A stretch of DNA of 64,000 bases from Plotosus lineatus (taxonomy: Eukaryota > Chordata > Actinopteri > Siluriformes > Plotosidae): the NCBI GenBank assembly GCA_024760905.1, contig CM045733.1:42149501-42213500 (forward strand), read 5' to 3'. Below the pieces are notes generated by a model. The model was not told the DNA's origin and did not search any database. It saw nothing but the letters and a program-made list of their open reading frames with translations. The first letter of the stretch is position 1, and every line of letters begins with the position of its first letter. The translations under genes and the position numbers were made by a program. This document shows, in pieces, positions 11,252 through 26,400 of the stretch.

Positions 11252-12413
11252 TACCACAGCACTGTTGAGTCCTGCCTTCTGATTGGTCGGACTTTGATAT
11301 TTTCTGTAACTCTGCAGGGTCACATGTTTAAGTTCACATGTGCATTAATAATATCATTTCTATAGCAATGGCTTGTTTACAAGGACTTGGGGGTTAAATA
11401 ATTATTGAATAAGTTAAAGCATGATGTGGATAATTATTTGGTCGGCAGGGTTTTATCTTCTGAGGCCAAATAACTCTCCATAGGAAACAAAACCTACATT
11501 CTACAACTTTTTATTAATCATTTAAAATGTTTTAAAGTTCGAGAGAAAGGGCAGTATAGCCGATGTGAAACCTCTGGAAGTGCTGCATGATATTCACCAA
11601 TAATGCCGTTTCTGGTTCATTATAATTTTTTTAAGTACAGCATTAAGGTATTTGATTTTTTTATTTTCAAGAATAACATCCCCCACTAAATGTGACTATC
11701 GGCTTGTTGAGCAGCGTACGCCTGAAGTTCTTACTGTGGGCAGACATTTTCTTGCTAGTTTTCTCTGGGAGTAGAGGGAGATGAAAAACATATAGAAAAT
11801 GAAAATGGAAAGCTACACCCTACTTTCTGGTGGCGAAACTTTGCATTACTGTCTTGATCATTGCTACTCACTCCCAGATAGGGCTTAAATAGTGATACAA
11901 TAAAATAATAATTTGCCAGCTCAGATCTGTAGTACTTCAATGTAAATTGTACTAACTAAAATGGTGAACAGACAAAGCCATCTACTGTGGAGTGTGAAAG
12001 ACACACCCTCACTGAGCCCAAGACCCAAACCCTGGACCTTTTTCCTGTAAGGCAGATGTACTAGCCACAATTCCACAGTGTCATCCTTTCCACCAATCAG
12101 AAACAAAAAAAATTTTTGAATGAATAATATCCATCATCCCGAGATTATCGAGATCACCCTGTTCCTTTGTTGTAAATACTAAAATAAACAAACACTGAAA
12201 AAAGGAGGGATTCGAAAATTCTGTATAAAAATAATATTTGAATTATTTACCATTTAAAAAAAGCATATCATAAATCAACCAGTTTGCTTTCTACATGTTG
12301 GATTTGTTATAAAATAGAGAAATGTGGATGGATGAGACAAAGTTACAGAGCACAAAGAGATCAAAAAATTTTACAAGTTAAATATCAACATAATCGTTAG
12401 TCAAATATCAGTG

Positions 12414-12470
<57 letters not shown>

Positions 12471-12616
12471 AGGAGATGCAAATCAGTCTAATGGTGAGAG
12501 AGACACTGCGCTGCTTTATGTATCTCAATATATAGTATTTTATAAATTAGTAGAATCATGTACCTGTACAAGTATTCCATAATTCTTCTCTATCATACTC
12601 TGATACCAGTGACTGA

Positions 12617-12670
<54 letters not shown>

Positions 12671-13542
12671 TAACACACACATGTATGTATGTATGTATAT
12701 TAATGGAGACCGAGGACCCCCCTGCAACCGCCAATTTCCGCGAAGTAGGATCAACCCCCCTGACTGAAGTTTCTGTACACTTGTCTGTGTATATAACAAT
12801 AAATACATATTCAACGCTGTAAATGCGCTCACACACAGACGTGCGCTCACACACTAAATTGCACACCACAAATAAAAATGTAAGTAGTTTTGTTGAGGAG
12901 TTTTGGGTTGGGTTTTTTTTTTTGTATAATTGGCCTTGTTTTGCGGCATTTTCCTTAACTTTTTCCCTATTTTCCGATGAATATTTTTGAAAAACCCGTT
13001 ATGTACTGAAGCCGCAGAAACTGAAGCATGAAGTAATGAGGGATCACTGTGTGTGTGTCATTTATACAGTCATCCCTTGAATATCGCGGATAATGTAGAC
13101 CAGACCTGGCCGCAATATTCGAAAAACCGCGAAGTAGGAACGCCCCTCTCATTTCTACCATGTTGTCTCATTTCTATATGTTTTCGTGTCTATGCAATAT
13201 CGGACATTCACAAACACTATAAGATCACAAAATCACAAAAAATCCCACGGGAAAGTGCGAGGCAACAGCGTCACGCATCTAAGCCAATCAGCTTGTGAGA
13301 TTGAGTTGAGTGAGCGGTCCCTGCCTGAACTGGGGAGGAGGGGCACTTCAGTCTGTTGTTTGTAAAAAAGGGACGCAGCCTGCCTTGGGTCCCTGCCTTC
13401 CGCTTGCTTACATGCGAGTTTCAGCGCGAATTTTGAATTTTTTATGATTTTTTTTTTTTTTTTTTAAATACCACGATGTACCAAGATCGCAATGCTCAAA
13501 TCGCGATGTGGCAAGGGATGACACACATATATATATATATAT

Positions 13543-13609
<67 letters not shown>

Positions 13610-13857
13610 CGGCCCTCTACTTACGAAAACCTCTGAATACAAAAAATCCAGGTGACGAAAAACATTTTCCTAAATTTTCACCCTCTGTATATGAAACCTC
13701 TTCTTACGAAAAGTGCTAAACACGCCATTCAAAAATTAGTCTTGGGAGCCTTGGCACGAATCATGCATTTTACATGTAAAAATGCACCTCTACTTACGAA
13801 AACTCCAGGTTACAAAAAAGGCACTGGAACGGATTAATTTCTTAAGTAGAGGGCCGA

Positions 13858-13908
<51 letters not shown>

Positions 13909-14954
13909 TACACACCATACACACCATACACAGAATAATACATATCTACTGTATTCGACATAATAAGCGCCCTGCTCCAATAAGCAACCCCTCAATGTTT
14001 TTGATCTCAACTGTGTAACTGGTAATAAAATCGTAGATCAAACTTTCCAATTTCATTCGATCAGTCTCTGTAACTGTAAAATGAGGCGTTCCCTGCATGT
14101 AAAAGTGAGTTTACACGATATTTCAAGACCCCCTGCCACTGGGGAATATCTATAATGTTCATCAGTAACAACACGTTTGATTGTTCCACCATGCTTTAAA
14201 AAGCAGAAAAATATTTTGCTATTTTCTCTTGGTAAATGTCCAACAACCGATGAACCATTAGAAATTGCTACAGCAAAACTATAGGCTGCTCTGAATGGAG
14301 TATTTTTCACTTGATTCTCCTAATTTAAAAAGGTTCCTGGCCATGTGCCTTTATTTATGTTCGTGTTGATTGGCTCAATGTGCCATGTGCCAAAGTTGAC
14401 ATTTGTGTTGATTGGCTCGATTTTACTTCCAGGAAATGTTTAAAGGAACAGCACCGGGAGGGAAAAGGAAAGGGGTCTTTTTTTTGTTTTTTTTTTTAAA
14501 CGATGCTGTTTTCTGATTACTTTCAGCTTTCATGTAAGTAGTTTGGTTGATACCACAAAATGAATAACACAAATACCCATAAACTCTTTTATTGTTCTGT
14601 TATTATTCATGTTTTCCACCTTGATGGTAATAAGCACTCACCGCTCCACTCTGCTGGTAACATTTTAATAAGCACCCACCCAGTCCAATTTTTAAAGCGC
14701 CCTAAACACTTATCACATCGAATACAGTATATATGTATGTGTGTGTGTATATATATGTGTGAATGTACACACACACACACAGGAAAAAAAAACCCTAAAC
14801 AAAAAAAGAAAACCCAATACCTACCATCAAAACTAGTTACATTTTTGTGAGATGCACCAGAAAAAGGTAATGACGCTGCATGAAAAGGTAGAGCTGCCTG
14901 ATATGATACAGGAAGGAAAAAGTTTTGCTGCAGTGGGATGCCATTATGCAGTGA

Positions 14955-15031
<77 letters not shown>

Positions 15032-18000
15032 ACTTGGTATAGGGCGCTGGATCGCTGATCCTATGGTTGGAGGTTCGAGTCCCACTCTCCCCTGGGTAGT
15101 CACTATCCCCCCAGTGAAGCTAACTGGGTTATCAAAGGCCGGCCATGTTTCTCACTGTCTATGGTGAGAGGCGCTGCCGAGAGGGCGACGTCGCAGAGTT
15201 CTCAGAGTCAAATTGTTTCTTTGTTTATTTTAATTTGTTTTATTTGTTGTTTTGTTGAAGATACTCCGATCTTACAGCTATAGTAGAGTGCAAAACATGA
15301 ACAAACAAAACAACAAATAAAACAAATCAAAACAAACAAAGAAACAATTTGACTCTGAGAACTCCGCGACGTCGCCCCCTGGGCAGCGCCATCTTGGAGA
15401 CGTCACTCCAAGTTCAATGGAATAGGACATGAAGATTACTGTAATAAAGTTTAAAATGTAAAATGTAGTAATGATTAAGACTGTCCATTTAATGTGTTTA
15501 AGAAGCATATTTTAGCACATGTAATAGATACATAAGGTTTGACTTCCGGGTAAATAACTCGCAGAAGTTCTTGATCCAAGGGAAGAGCCGGAAAAAACGG
15601 GGTCCTACTGTAGTTATTATTATAGAACTTTGCTGCCATCTACTGGATTGTTAAATGTATGGAAAAAAGCAAATTTTGCAATGGCAGCAAAAGGAATGAG
15701 AGGATCAACTCCAAAATTTAAAGTGTTCTTCCTTGGATCATGTAACACTCCTCCACCAAACTTTATGGATATGGGGTTGATAGGGTTTGTATAATCCTTC
15801 AAGGCGGAAAACACCCCCTGAAAACATGACCTTATTTACGCAGTATGTATGTTTAGGTATTACTGATGCTTTACCAGAGCATGGTTCTTCATGTAGCAGG
15901 GTTGGCACACCGGATTGGTTTTCTCCATAACATAGGTTTCCCCAGCCAGAATGCAGTCACAGTCGAAACAGCAGAAGTGCTTCAAGTGCCAGTTCTGTTC
16001 CTCAGCCTGAGTGTATTCATTGCTGAATATCAACTGAAACACAGTCATGTCACATTGTCACAAACCATTAGTTTACAGAAGGACACTGCTATAAAAAAAA
16101 AAATACATAAAAATCAAGTTTGACACCACACCCATTTTAACACCCCCCCCCATGTCTCACCTCATCACAGCCGGCGCATCGCGGCTTCTCACTGTCTCCG
16201 TAATGCCGGCCACAGTACAACTTGCCCTTCTTCCAGAAGTAGATCATATCCACCAGCAGCTCCTTACAAGTGCAGCACACAAAGCATCCTGGATGCCACA
16301 GTTGATCATAGCCAGCTCGTTCTGCATAAACAGCCGGGTCGCCACAGTTCATGACACGCTGGCAGTGATGACACACCTACGGATAAAAGGACATGAGCTC
16401 GGGACAGATTTTTGATTTTCAAAGGTTTCAGAGTGAGAGTATTGCAGAACTAGCCTCCTGAGTGTTAAGTGTACATAGGAATGCAGTGGTACCTTGACTT
16501 ACAAGTGTCCCATATAACAAATTTTCCATGATATGAGTTTCGATCCCAACAAAACTCTGCCCCATCCTATGAGCAAAATTTTGATTTACAAGCTGTGCTG
16601 GGGAAATGGCTTTTACAGGCCGATTAGCCTCATATTCTTCCGCATGTATTCCTCCACGCTCAGACAAACACCTTGTGCAGTGCTTCTCAAATATTTTCTG
16701 TGACACTCCCTCTTGGAAGAAGGGAAAAAAGACAAAAAAACACATCTCACACAAAAAAACCCACATCCCCCAGCACCCCACGCATGACTGCACTTCATAT
16801 CATTTGCTCGGTGCTTTGTCCCTACACCATAGGGAACAGTGAGAGCACCACTGCCACCTCCTGTAGAGAATGCACAATTACACTTAATTGTAGTACAGAG
16901 TACAGTATGACAAATAAACCATGTTCCCCAGGGTCATAAACCCCCCACATCACACCGCGCCCCACTGAAAGCACTGGCCTTGTGGGAGCTCACTACGAGC
17001 CTTTCCTCACTAGCATTCGTAGCATGCACACGCATAAAATTCTCCTCCTCCTCCTCCTGTTACGCACCACCTCATGCCTACCCACGTGACCTCTTTGTGC
17101 AGTCAATGATCGGAAGGGTTACTTGACTTATTGTTTCTACTACTTCTTCTTTTCCTTTTGACTTCAGGGGTCACCACAGCAACTCATCTGCCTCCATCTC
17201 ACCCTATCCTCTGCATCTTCTTCTCTTACACCAATTACCTTCATGTCCTCCTTCACCACATCCATAAATTTTCTCTTTGGTCTTCCTCTAAGCCTTCCAC
17301 CTGATAGTTCCAATCTCAGCATCCTACTACCAATGTACTCACTATCCCTCCTCTGTACATGTCCAAACCATCTCAATCTAGCCTCTCTGACTTTGTTTCC
17401 AAAACCTCTTACATGTGCTGTCCCTCTGATGTACTCATTCCTATCCATCCTCGTTACTCCCGAAGAGAACCTCAACATTTTCATCTCTGCTACCTCTAGC
17501 TCCGCCCCATGTCTTTTCCGCACTGCCACTGTTTCTAAACCATACAAGATCGCACCCCTCAACACCGTTTTGTACACGTTTCCTTTCATTCTTGCCGATA
17601 CCTTCCTATCACTTTTCTCCAACCATTCCAACCTGCCTGCACATGCTTCTTCACCTCTTTTCCACACTCTCCATTGCTCTGGATTGTTGAGCCTAAGTAC
17701 TTAAAATCCTTGCTTTCTCCAGATCCACAAAGGCACAATGCAGCTCCCTCTGACCTTCTCTGTACTTCTCTATTAACATCCTCAAAGCAAACATTGCATC
17801 TGTGGTGCTCTTTCTTGGCATGAAACCAAACTGTTGTTCACAGATGTTGACCTCTGCCCTTAGTCTAGCTTCCACTATTCTTTCCCATAACTTCATTGTA
17901 TGGCTCACCAACTTTATCCCTCTGTAGTTGCCACAACTCTGCGGGCACCAGCACACTTCTTCTCCATTCCTCCAGCATTTGCTCACTCTCTAAGAGTGCT

Positions 18001-21000
18001 CCCTAAGACTTGTTTATTCTTGTTTTATTATTTATTGTTAATTATTGTCAATGTACATGTATTAGCATTACGAAATATTTATTGTTTTTACATGATTATC
18101 TTTAATATACTACAATCCCTTGCTTTAATTCCGCCATTGCTGGTCCCAAGCCCGGATGAGAAAGGAGGAGAGTTAGATGAAGGGCCAGCACCCTATCCCT
18201 ATAAAAAAAAAAAAAAAAAAGAAGAAGAAGCTACAAAAACACCAAAAAGAAATCCAAATCTAACAACGCTCCTGGGAGAGGATGAACTTCCAGCTGGAGG
18301 CCATATGACGCTGAGTGGTGAAAGCCAGAGCCATCTTGAAGCCATTCTCCATCCTCGCAACCAGAAACACCACCACCATCAACACATGGAATGTACGGAC
18401 CATGTATGAAACAGGGAAAATGACACAGGTGACTGCAGAGATGAGAAACTATGGCCTCACCATCCTTGGGGTATGCGAGTCCCGATAGACAGGCAGCAGC
18501 AAGAGGAGACTCGACTCTGGAGAAACCTTGCTACTTTCCGGTCATGAGGGAGAGGATGTACCACACACCCAGGTAGTGGCACTGATGCTCGCCAAAACAG
18601 CAAAGAGCCCTCATTGGATGGGAAGCCGCACATCTTAACAGCATCCTTCAGGACCAAAAAGAAACGGCTCAACATGAACATTATTCAGTGCTACACCCTT
18701 ACCAACGAAGGCGATGATGTAGGTAAGCAGGAATTCTACAACAGACTCGAGACCATCATTGAGACCTGCCCAAACAGAGACCTCAACATCATCATGGGAG
18801 ACATGAACGCCAAGGTGGGCAGTGACAATCAGGGCTATGCAGAAGTCATGGGTCAACAAGGACTGAGCCAGATCAACAACAATGGGGAGCGGTTTGCAGA
18901 CTTTTGCACATTAAATAACTTCGACTTTGGCAGATCTCTCTTCCCCCATAAGCACATCCACAGGGCAAGCTGGGTCTCACCGGACCACAACACTGAAAAT
19001 CAGATTGACCATGTGAGCATTGCCAGAAAGTTTTGCCAGTCGTTACAAGACGTGTGAGTCAACAGGGGCGGCAGACATCGCACCCAGCCACCAACTACTG
19101 GTGGCTTGACTCAAGCTCAAGCTGACGAGGAATGGAGTGAGAGAACAGGAATACGCCAGCGCTTCAACATGAGACTCCTAAAGGAGTCAGGGAAGCTGGA
19201 GGAATACAGCCTGGCCCTCACAAATAGGTTCTAAGTCCTCCACGAGCTGCTTGAAGAAGAAACCGTAGATGCCTTAGAACCGTAGAACAACCTGCCAAGA
19301 GGTACTGGGCTACAAGACTCACAGCCACAAGGAATGGATAACAGCAGACTCTTTGGCAAAGATCTCAGACAGAAAGGAAAAGAAGGCAGCACTTAACACC
19401 AGCCGCACAAGAACAGAGAAAGCCAACGCACAGGAGTCCTACACATGTGCCGCTAGAGCTGAAAAAACAGCATAAAAGCAGAGAAGTACAGTGGTACCTC
19501 ACTTTACGATAGTCCCAGCAAACGAAAAATCCAGGTTACGAGAAACATTTTCCAAAATTTTTTGTCTTTGTATACGAAACAAGTTCTCTTTACGAAATGC
19601 GCCATTCAAACTTTCAAACAATGCACATGCTGCTCTCCCATTGAATCTTCAAACATCCCGCCCCACTGGCCTCCCATTGGCTAGGAGGGATGATGTGCCT
19701 CCCTCTCATTGGCTATCTCCCATCATCCCGCCCCGCTGGCCTCCCATTGGCTATTATGGAGCTGCATCTCCCATAATGCTTTACGTGTAAAGATAATAAT
19801 TTTATCTTATACGTGTAAAGATAATATTTTAATATTAATAAAAATAATGTTTCATGCTTTATTTTTTGACTTGGGCTTTTAACCTTCCATAAACATTTGT
19901 AAGATTATAAGTCTGCTAAGACATGGTCAACACACGCGCACGCGCGCACGCACACACACACACACACACACACACGCGCATGTGATTTACGAAAAATCCA
20001 GGTTAAGAAAAAGGCTCTGGAACAGATTCATTTTGTGAGGTGAAGTACCACTGTATGTGGAGGCACTAGCCGCAGAGTCAGAGGAAGCTGCACGATACGG
20101 AAACATGAAGGACCTCTACATCACCAGGAAGCTCAGAGGGAAGTTCCCCATGCCCGAAAGGCCAGTAAAAAGAAAAGACGGGAAAGCCATACCAAGTGAC
20201 GCAGGATAAAATAACAGATGAAGAGAACACTGAAGGGAAATCAAGGGAAAAGCAAGGTCCTGAAAGTCAACACCACCAGTGCATCCAGCATAATTCTGGG
20301 AGACGAGGCATTAAAGGAGGTGGACAGCTTCACCTTGGCAACATTGTCGACTCCAAGAGAGGGACAGACGAAGATGTAAAGGCCAGAATAAAAAAGGTCA
20401 GAATAGCCTTTTTACAGCTCAAGAATATCTGGGCTTCAAGAGAACTATCAGCCAACACCAAGATAAGGCTCTTCAACACCAACGTGAAGTCTGTCCTACT
20501 ATATGGAGCTGAAACATGGAAAACCACCGCCGCTATCACAAAGAAGATTCAGACCTTCATCCGGATAAGACTGCCCTACAGGATCAGCAACAAGGAACTG
20601 TGGAACAAGGCAAAAGCCAGTAGAAGTCGAAATCAAAAAACATCATTGGAGGTGGTTAGGCCACACTCTGCGCAAACCAGCCACCAACATAAAGACAAGC
20701 CCTGAGGTGGAACCCCCAAGGGAAAAGGAAAAGAGGGAAACTGAGAAACACTAGGCGATGCAACGTGGACGCCAAGAAGATGGGCCATTCACGGGGTCAC
20801 CTAGAAAGACTGGCCCATGACAGAGACAGATGGAGGGATCTTGTTGGCGGCCGATGTCCCAGTAGGGGTGACAGACTTTATGGATGGATATATGGGGGAT
20901 CCCTCGCTACTTTGTGCTTCAGTTTGTGTGACTTCAGTGCATTGCGGGTTTTTCAAAAATATTCATCGAAAAATAAAAAAAAATAAGGAAATTAAGGAAA

Positions 21001-21567
21001 ATAGGGGAAAAGTTAAGGAAAATGCCGCAAAAACAATGCCAATTGTGCAAAAAAAAAAAAATAAAAACCAAAACAGGAAAAAAAAAAACAAAACTACTTG
21101 CATTTTCATGTGAGGTGCGCATCTGTGTGCGCGCACGTCTGTATGTGTGTATATTTATATTTTATTTACATCTCATGCATTATTTTTCAATGTTTAATTG
21201 TTATTATAAGCATTTATAGCGTTGAACATTTATTTATTGATGTTATATACACATATACATGCAAGTATACGTCAGTCAGGGGGGGGTCAATCCTACTTTG
21301 CGAAAACAGCGATCGCGGGGGTCTCAGTCCCCATTAACGTGGAAAGTGAGGAATCCCTGTACAGTATTAAATCAAATATATGTGTTTATATCAGGTTATT
21401 GAAGTTTGGGAGGGGGTTGGCACGGATTAATTGGTTTTCTATTATTTCCTATGGGAATTTTTTTTTTTTTTATCGAACAAACATTAACTCACGAGCTTGC
21501 TCTCAGAACAGATTAATTTTGTAAGTCAAGGTACCACTGTGTATGTACGAATATGTATGTATGTATG

Positions 21568-21610
<43 letters not shown>

Positions 21611-21936
21611 CGCTCCCCGACTTACGTTCATCCGTTTTTTCGATTTTTTTCCGATTTTTTTTCGATTTTTATGTTGAGAGACAGCCAATGAGAGATCAAC
21701 TCGCGCATCATGTGAAATTTTGATTGGCGCGTTTGAATTTTTAACTTCTTTTCGTAAGAGGGGGTTGTTTTCGTATCGGGGACGAAAACTTAGGAAAATG
21801 TTTTTTGTCACCCGAGATATATATGAAAATGAAGTTTCAATAGGAAGTCTTTGTTCTGTTTTGTTTAATTTTACTCATATTTGCTTTACGAAAAAGTATT
21901 GAGCACTTTCATACGGAAGGATCGACTCAGAAAGTT

Positions 21937-21976
<40 letters not shown>

Positions 21977-23398
21977 AGTCCTTCTCAAAAAATTAGCATA
22001 TTGTGATAAAGTTCATTATTTTCTGTAATGTACTGATAAAAATTAAACTTTCATATATTTTAGATTCATTGCACACCAACTGAAATATTTCAGGTCTTAT
22101 ATTGTTTTAATACTGATGATTTTGGCATACAGCTCATGAAAACCCAAAAGTCCTATCTCAAAAAATTAGCATATTTCATCCGACCAATAAAAAAATCAAG
22201 TGTTTTGAATACAAAAAAGTCAACCTTCAAATAATTATGTTCAGTTATGCACTCAATACTTGGTCAGGAATCCTTTTGCAGAAATGACTGCTTCAATATG
22301 GTGTGGTATGGAGGCAATCAGCCTGTGGCACTGCTGAGGTGTTATGGAGGCCCAGGGTTCTTTGATAGCAGCCTTAAGCTCATCCACAGTGTTGGGTCTG
22401 GTGTCTCTCAACTTTCTCTTCACAATATCCCACAGATTCTCTATGGGGTTCAGGTCAGGAGAGTTGGCAGGCCAATTGAGCACAGTAATACCATGGCCAG
22501 TAAACCATTTACCAGTGGTTTTGGCACTGTGAGCAGGTGCCAGGTCGTGCTGAAAAATGAAAATCATCATCTCCATAAAGCTTTTCAGCAGATGGAAGCA
22601 TGAAGTGCTCCAAAATCTCCTGATATCTAGCTGCATTGACCCTGCCCTTCATAAAACACAGCGGACCAACACCAGCAGCTGATATGGCACCTCAGACCAT
22701 CACTGACTGTGGGTACTTGACACTGGACTTCAGGCATTTTCTTCTCCCCAGTCTTCCTCCAGACTCTGGCACCTTGATTTCCGAATGACATGCAAATTGC
22801 TTTCATCTGAAAAAAGTACTTCGGACCACTGAGCAACAGTCCAGTGCTACTTCTCTGTAGCCCAGTCCACTGCTTCCACAAGGTCTGGAACCAGCCCTTC
22901 TTCACAATCTTCCTCAGGGTCCGGTCACCTCTTCTGGTTGTGCAGCGTTTTCTGCCACACTTTTTCCTTCCCACAGACGTCCCACTGAGGTGCCTTGATA
23001 CAGCACTCTGGGAACAGCCTATTCGTTCAGAGATTTCTTTCTGTGTCTTACCCTCTTGCTCGAGGGTGTCAATGATGGCCTTCTAGACAGCAGTCAGGTC
23101 GGCAGTCTTACCCAGGAGCGGTTTTGAGTAATGAACCAGGCTGGGAGTTTTTAAAAGCCTCAGGAATCTTTTGCAGGTGTTTAGAGTTAATTCGTTCATT
23201 CAGATGATTAGGTTAATAGCTTGTTTAGAGTACCTTTTCATGATATGCCAAAATCATCAGTATTAAAGCAATAAAAGACCTGAAGTATTTCAGCTGGTGT
23301 GCAATAAATCTAAAATATATGAAAGTTTAATTTTTATCACTATATTACAGAAAATAATGAACTTTATCACAATATGCTAATTTTTTTGAGAAGGACTA

Positions 23399-23475
<77 letters not shown>

Positions 23476-26400
23476 TACACATATATACACACACACACAC
23501 ACACGCACACACACACACAAACCGAGGTTACCTAATGTAGGCAAAAACTAAAAATACATGAATGCAGCTAATCGTTGTATTCTACATTAACGTTTTAAAA
23601 ATAACTAATGTATTGTACATTTAAGAAAACCCAGTGAAAATGTAGTCACCTGCAATGTTCTAAAAGGAAATGTCAGACTATTTTGATCTACATTCAAGAA
23701 ATTTGAAATTCAAGATAACATATTTGCATGTAACAAGTCACTTGAACTTCAGACAATAATTCAAAAAGTACTAAATGAGGATCTCGTTGTTTATCTCTAA
23801 ATCAGTCCACCAGCACAGATCAGCATATGGATATAAGAAAGTTAACCGTTATATGGCTTCCTCTTGTGAAGACAATGAGGTAATGCCAAATAGTACCCTC
23901 ACATCAGTCAAATAAAGGAAGAAACAAAAATAAGGACTGAGCACAAGATCTAAATATAGCAAAGAAAGTTGAGCAAACGAGAGCTTAAAGTAGTGGTTCT
24001 CAAATAGTGGGGCATGCCCCCCTGGGGGGGGGGGGGGGTCAGTGCGATGGCGCTTGGCACGTGTGATCCCAGGGAACATGCTTTTTTTTGCCGTATTAGA
24101 ATAAAGTGTAATTGTACATCCAGTACAGCAGGTGGCAGTGGCTTCCTCATTGTTAAAGTGTGTAAAATAAGAAGTGAAGTTAATAAATCCACCATGGAAA
24201 TTTTTAACAAGGACAGAAAGAGAGGTGGAGAGAGATGGAGACGGTGAGAGAAACGAAAGTCTCCCGAAAGCGGACTCAAAGAGGTATGATGAAGTGGATA
24301 TCCTGGCGAGCTGTCCAGGGTGAACTCTGCCCTCGCCCGGAGTCCGCTGGGATGGGTGCCAGCCTCCCCGCGACCCTTAGCATTAAGCAGTTACAGAAAA
24401 TGAACTAAACTGAACTTTCGACAATTATTTCAAATAATATTTATAAGAGATTTATCACCCTTCATCATGGTGGAGAGGTTTGCACATCCTAATGATTCTA
24501 GGAGCTATGTTGTTGGGCGCATTATGCCTCTGGTATGGTCTATAAAGGCAAACATGTCCAAGTTAAAGGTGCAGAAGAAGTGTGGTTCAAAAGACCCCTA
24601 CGTGAAGAAACATATAAAGGTCACAGTTTCTCTTGCCTGGACGCCGGTCACCGAGTTTCTTCCGTCCAACACCCCGAAGCCAGGCCTGGGGAAGGGCTCA
24701 AAGGCAAGCGACTGGTGGTTCTCCCATCCTGAAAAGGAGACATGGGCCACCCTGGACCCACAAGCCGTGGGAAGGGCTATAGAGGTCGGGTACATTATAA
24801 GTTCGGTGGCATCCGAAGGATTGGGTTCTGTCAGACCGATCCTTGGCTACAGGCTCATTCTTGGGACATGGAATATCACCCCTCAAGCAGGAAAGGAGCC
24901 TGAGCTGGTGCGTGAGGTTGTGACTTCAACACCCATGTGGGCAACGATAGCGTGACCTGGAAAGGTGTGATCGGTAGGTACAGCCTCTTCAGTCTGAACC
25001 CAAATGGTATTTCATTATTGGACTTCTATGCTCATCACAGTTTCTCCATCACAAACGCCATGTTCAAACAGAAGTATGTCCATAAGTGCACTTGGCATTA
25101 GGACACCATAGGCCACAGTTTAATGATCGACTTTGTAGTCATGCCACCAGACTTGAGGCCACATGCTGTGCTCTAGACACTCGGATGAAGAGAACTGTCA
25201 ACTGATCACCACTTGGAGGCGGCTCTCCAGATCTGGCAGGCACGAGCGTGTAGTTTGTGTCTCCTGGGAATGTTTAGCGGACTCTCTTGTCAGAGGGGCA
25301 ACCTCCAGCAGAGCTACAACCATATCCCGAAGGAGGCGGGAGACATGGAATCCGAATTGGCCATGTTTCATGCCTCCACTGCTGAGGCGGCAGCTGTGGC
25401 TGGAAGGTGATCAGTGCCTGTCCTGGTGGTAACCCGGTGGTGGACACCTGCGGTGAACGGGGCCGTCCAGCTGAAAGAAATAAGTCTAGGGACTTATTGG
25501 CCTGTGGGACTCCCAAGGAAGCAGACAAGTACCGGCAGACCAAACATGCTGCAGCCCAATCTGTTTCTGATGCAAAACTCTTGGGCATATGAGGAGTGGA
25601 AGTAGGGAAGTGCTCACCTCAACTGGGGATGTTGTCAGGAGGTGGAAGGAATACTTTGAGGACCTCCTCAATCCCACCAACACGCCCTCCCTGGAGGAGG
25701 AAGACCCTGGGGGTTTAGGTGGGGTCCAGCCATCACTTGGGCTGAAGTCGCCATGGTAGTCAAAAAGCTACCCTGATTATCTCAGGGCTCTGGATGCTGT
25801 AGGGCTGTCTTGGTAGACACATCTCTGCAACATTTCGTTGTTATCGGGGGCCGAGTTACATCAGAGGCAAACTGAGTGGTAGTCCCCCTTTTAAAAAAGG
25901 GGGACTGGGGAGTGTGTTCCAATTATCGTGGAATCACACTCCTCAGCCTATCCGGAAAGTCTATGCAGAGGAGCTGGAGAGGAGGATCCAAAGGATAGTT
26001 AAAGCTCGGATTCAGGAGGAACAACGTGGTTTTCATCATAGCTGCAGCACTCTCGACCAACTCTATATGCTGTACAGGAACCTGGAGAGGGCATGGCAGT
26101 TTGCCCAATCTGTCCACATGTGTTTTTTAGATTTAAAGAAGGCTTTGAACCTTGTTCCTCGAACTATCTTGTGGGGTGTGCTCTGGGAGTATGGTGTACT
26201 GGACCCGTTGCTATGGCCTATTCAGTCTCTGCATCACCGGAGCCAGAGCTTGTTCGGCATTGGTAACAACAGGTCAAATTCATTTCTGGTGAGGATTAGA
26301 GTCCGCCAAGGGTGACTTTTGTAACCCATTCTGTTCATAATTTTTATGGACAGAATTACTAGGTGTTAAGGGTTCTGGTTTGGTGGCCAAAGGATCTCGT

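Noticed and set aside
15620..15814. Minus frame of 64 codons in tes intron 6
   Set aside because: Looks protein-like in composition but lies in an intron and matches nothing I recognise; could be a repeat remnant.
17243..17704. 153-codon plus frame
   Set aside because: Antisense of the minus-strand RTE C-terminal region.
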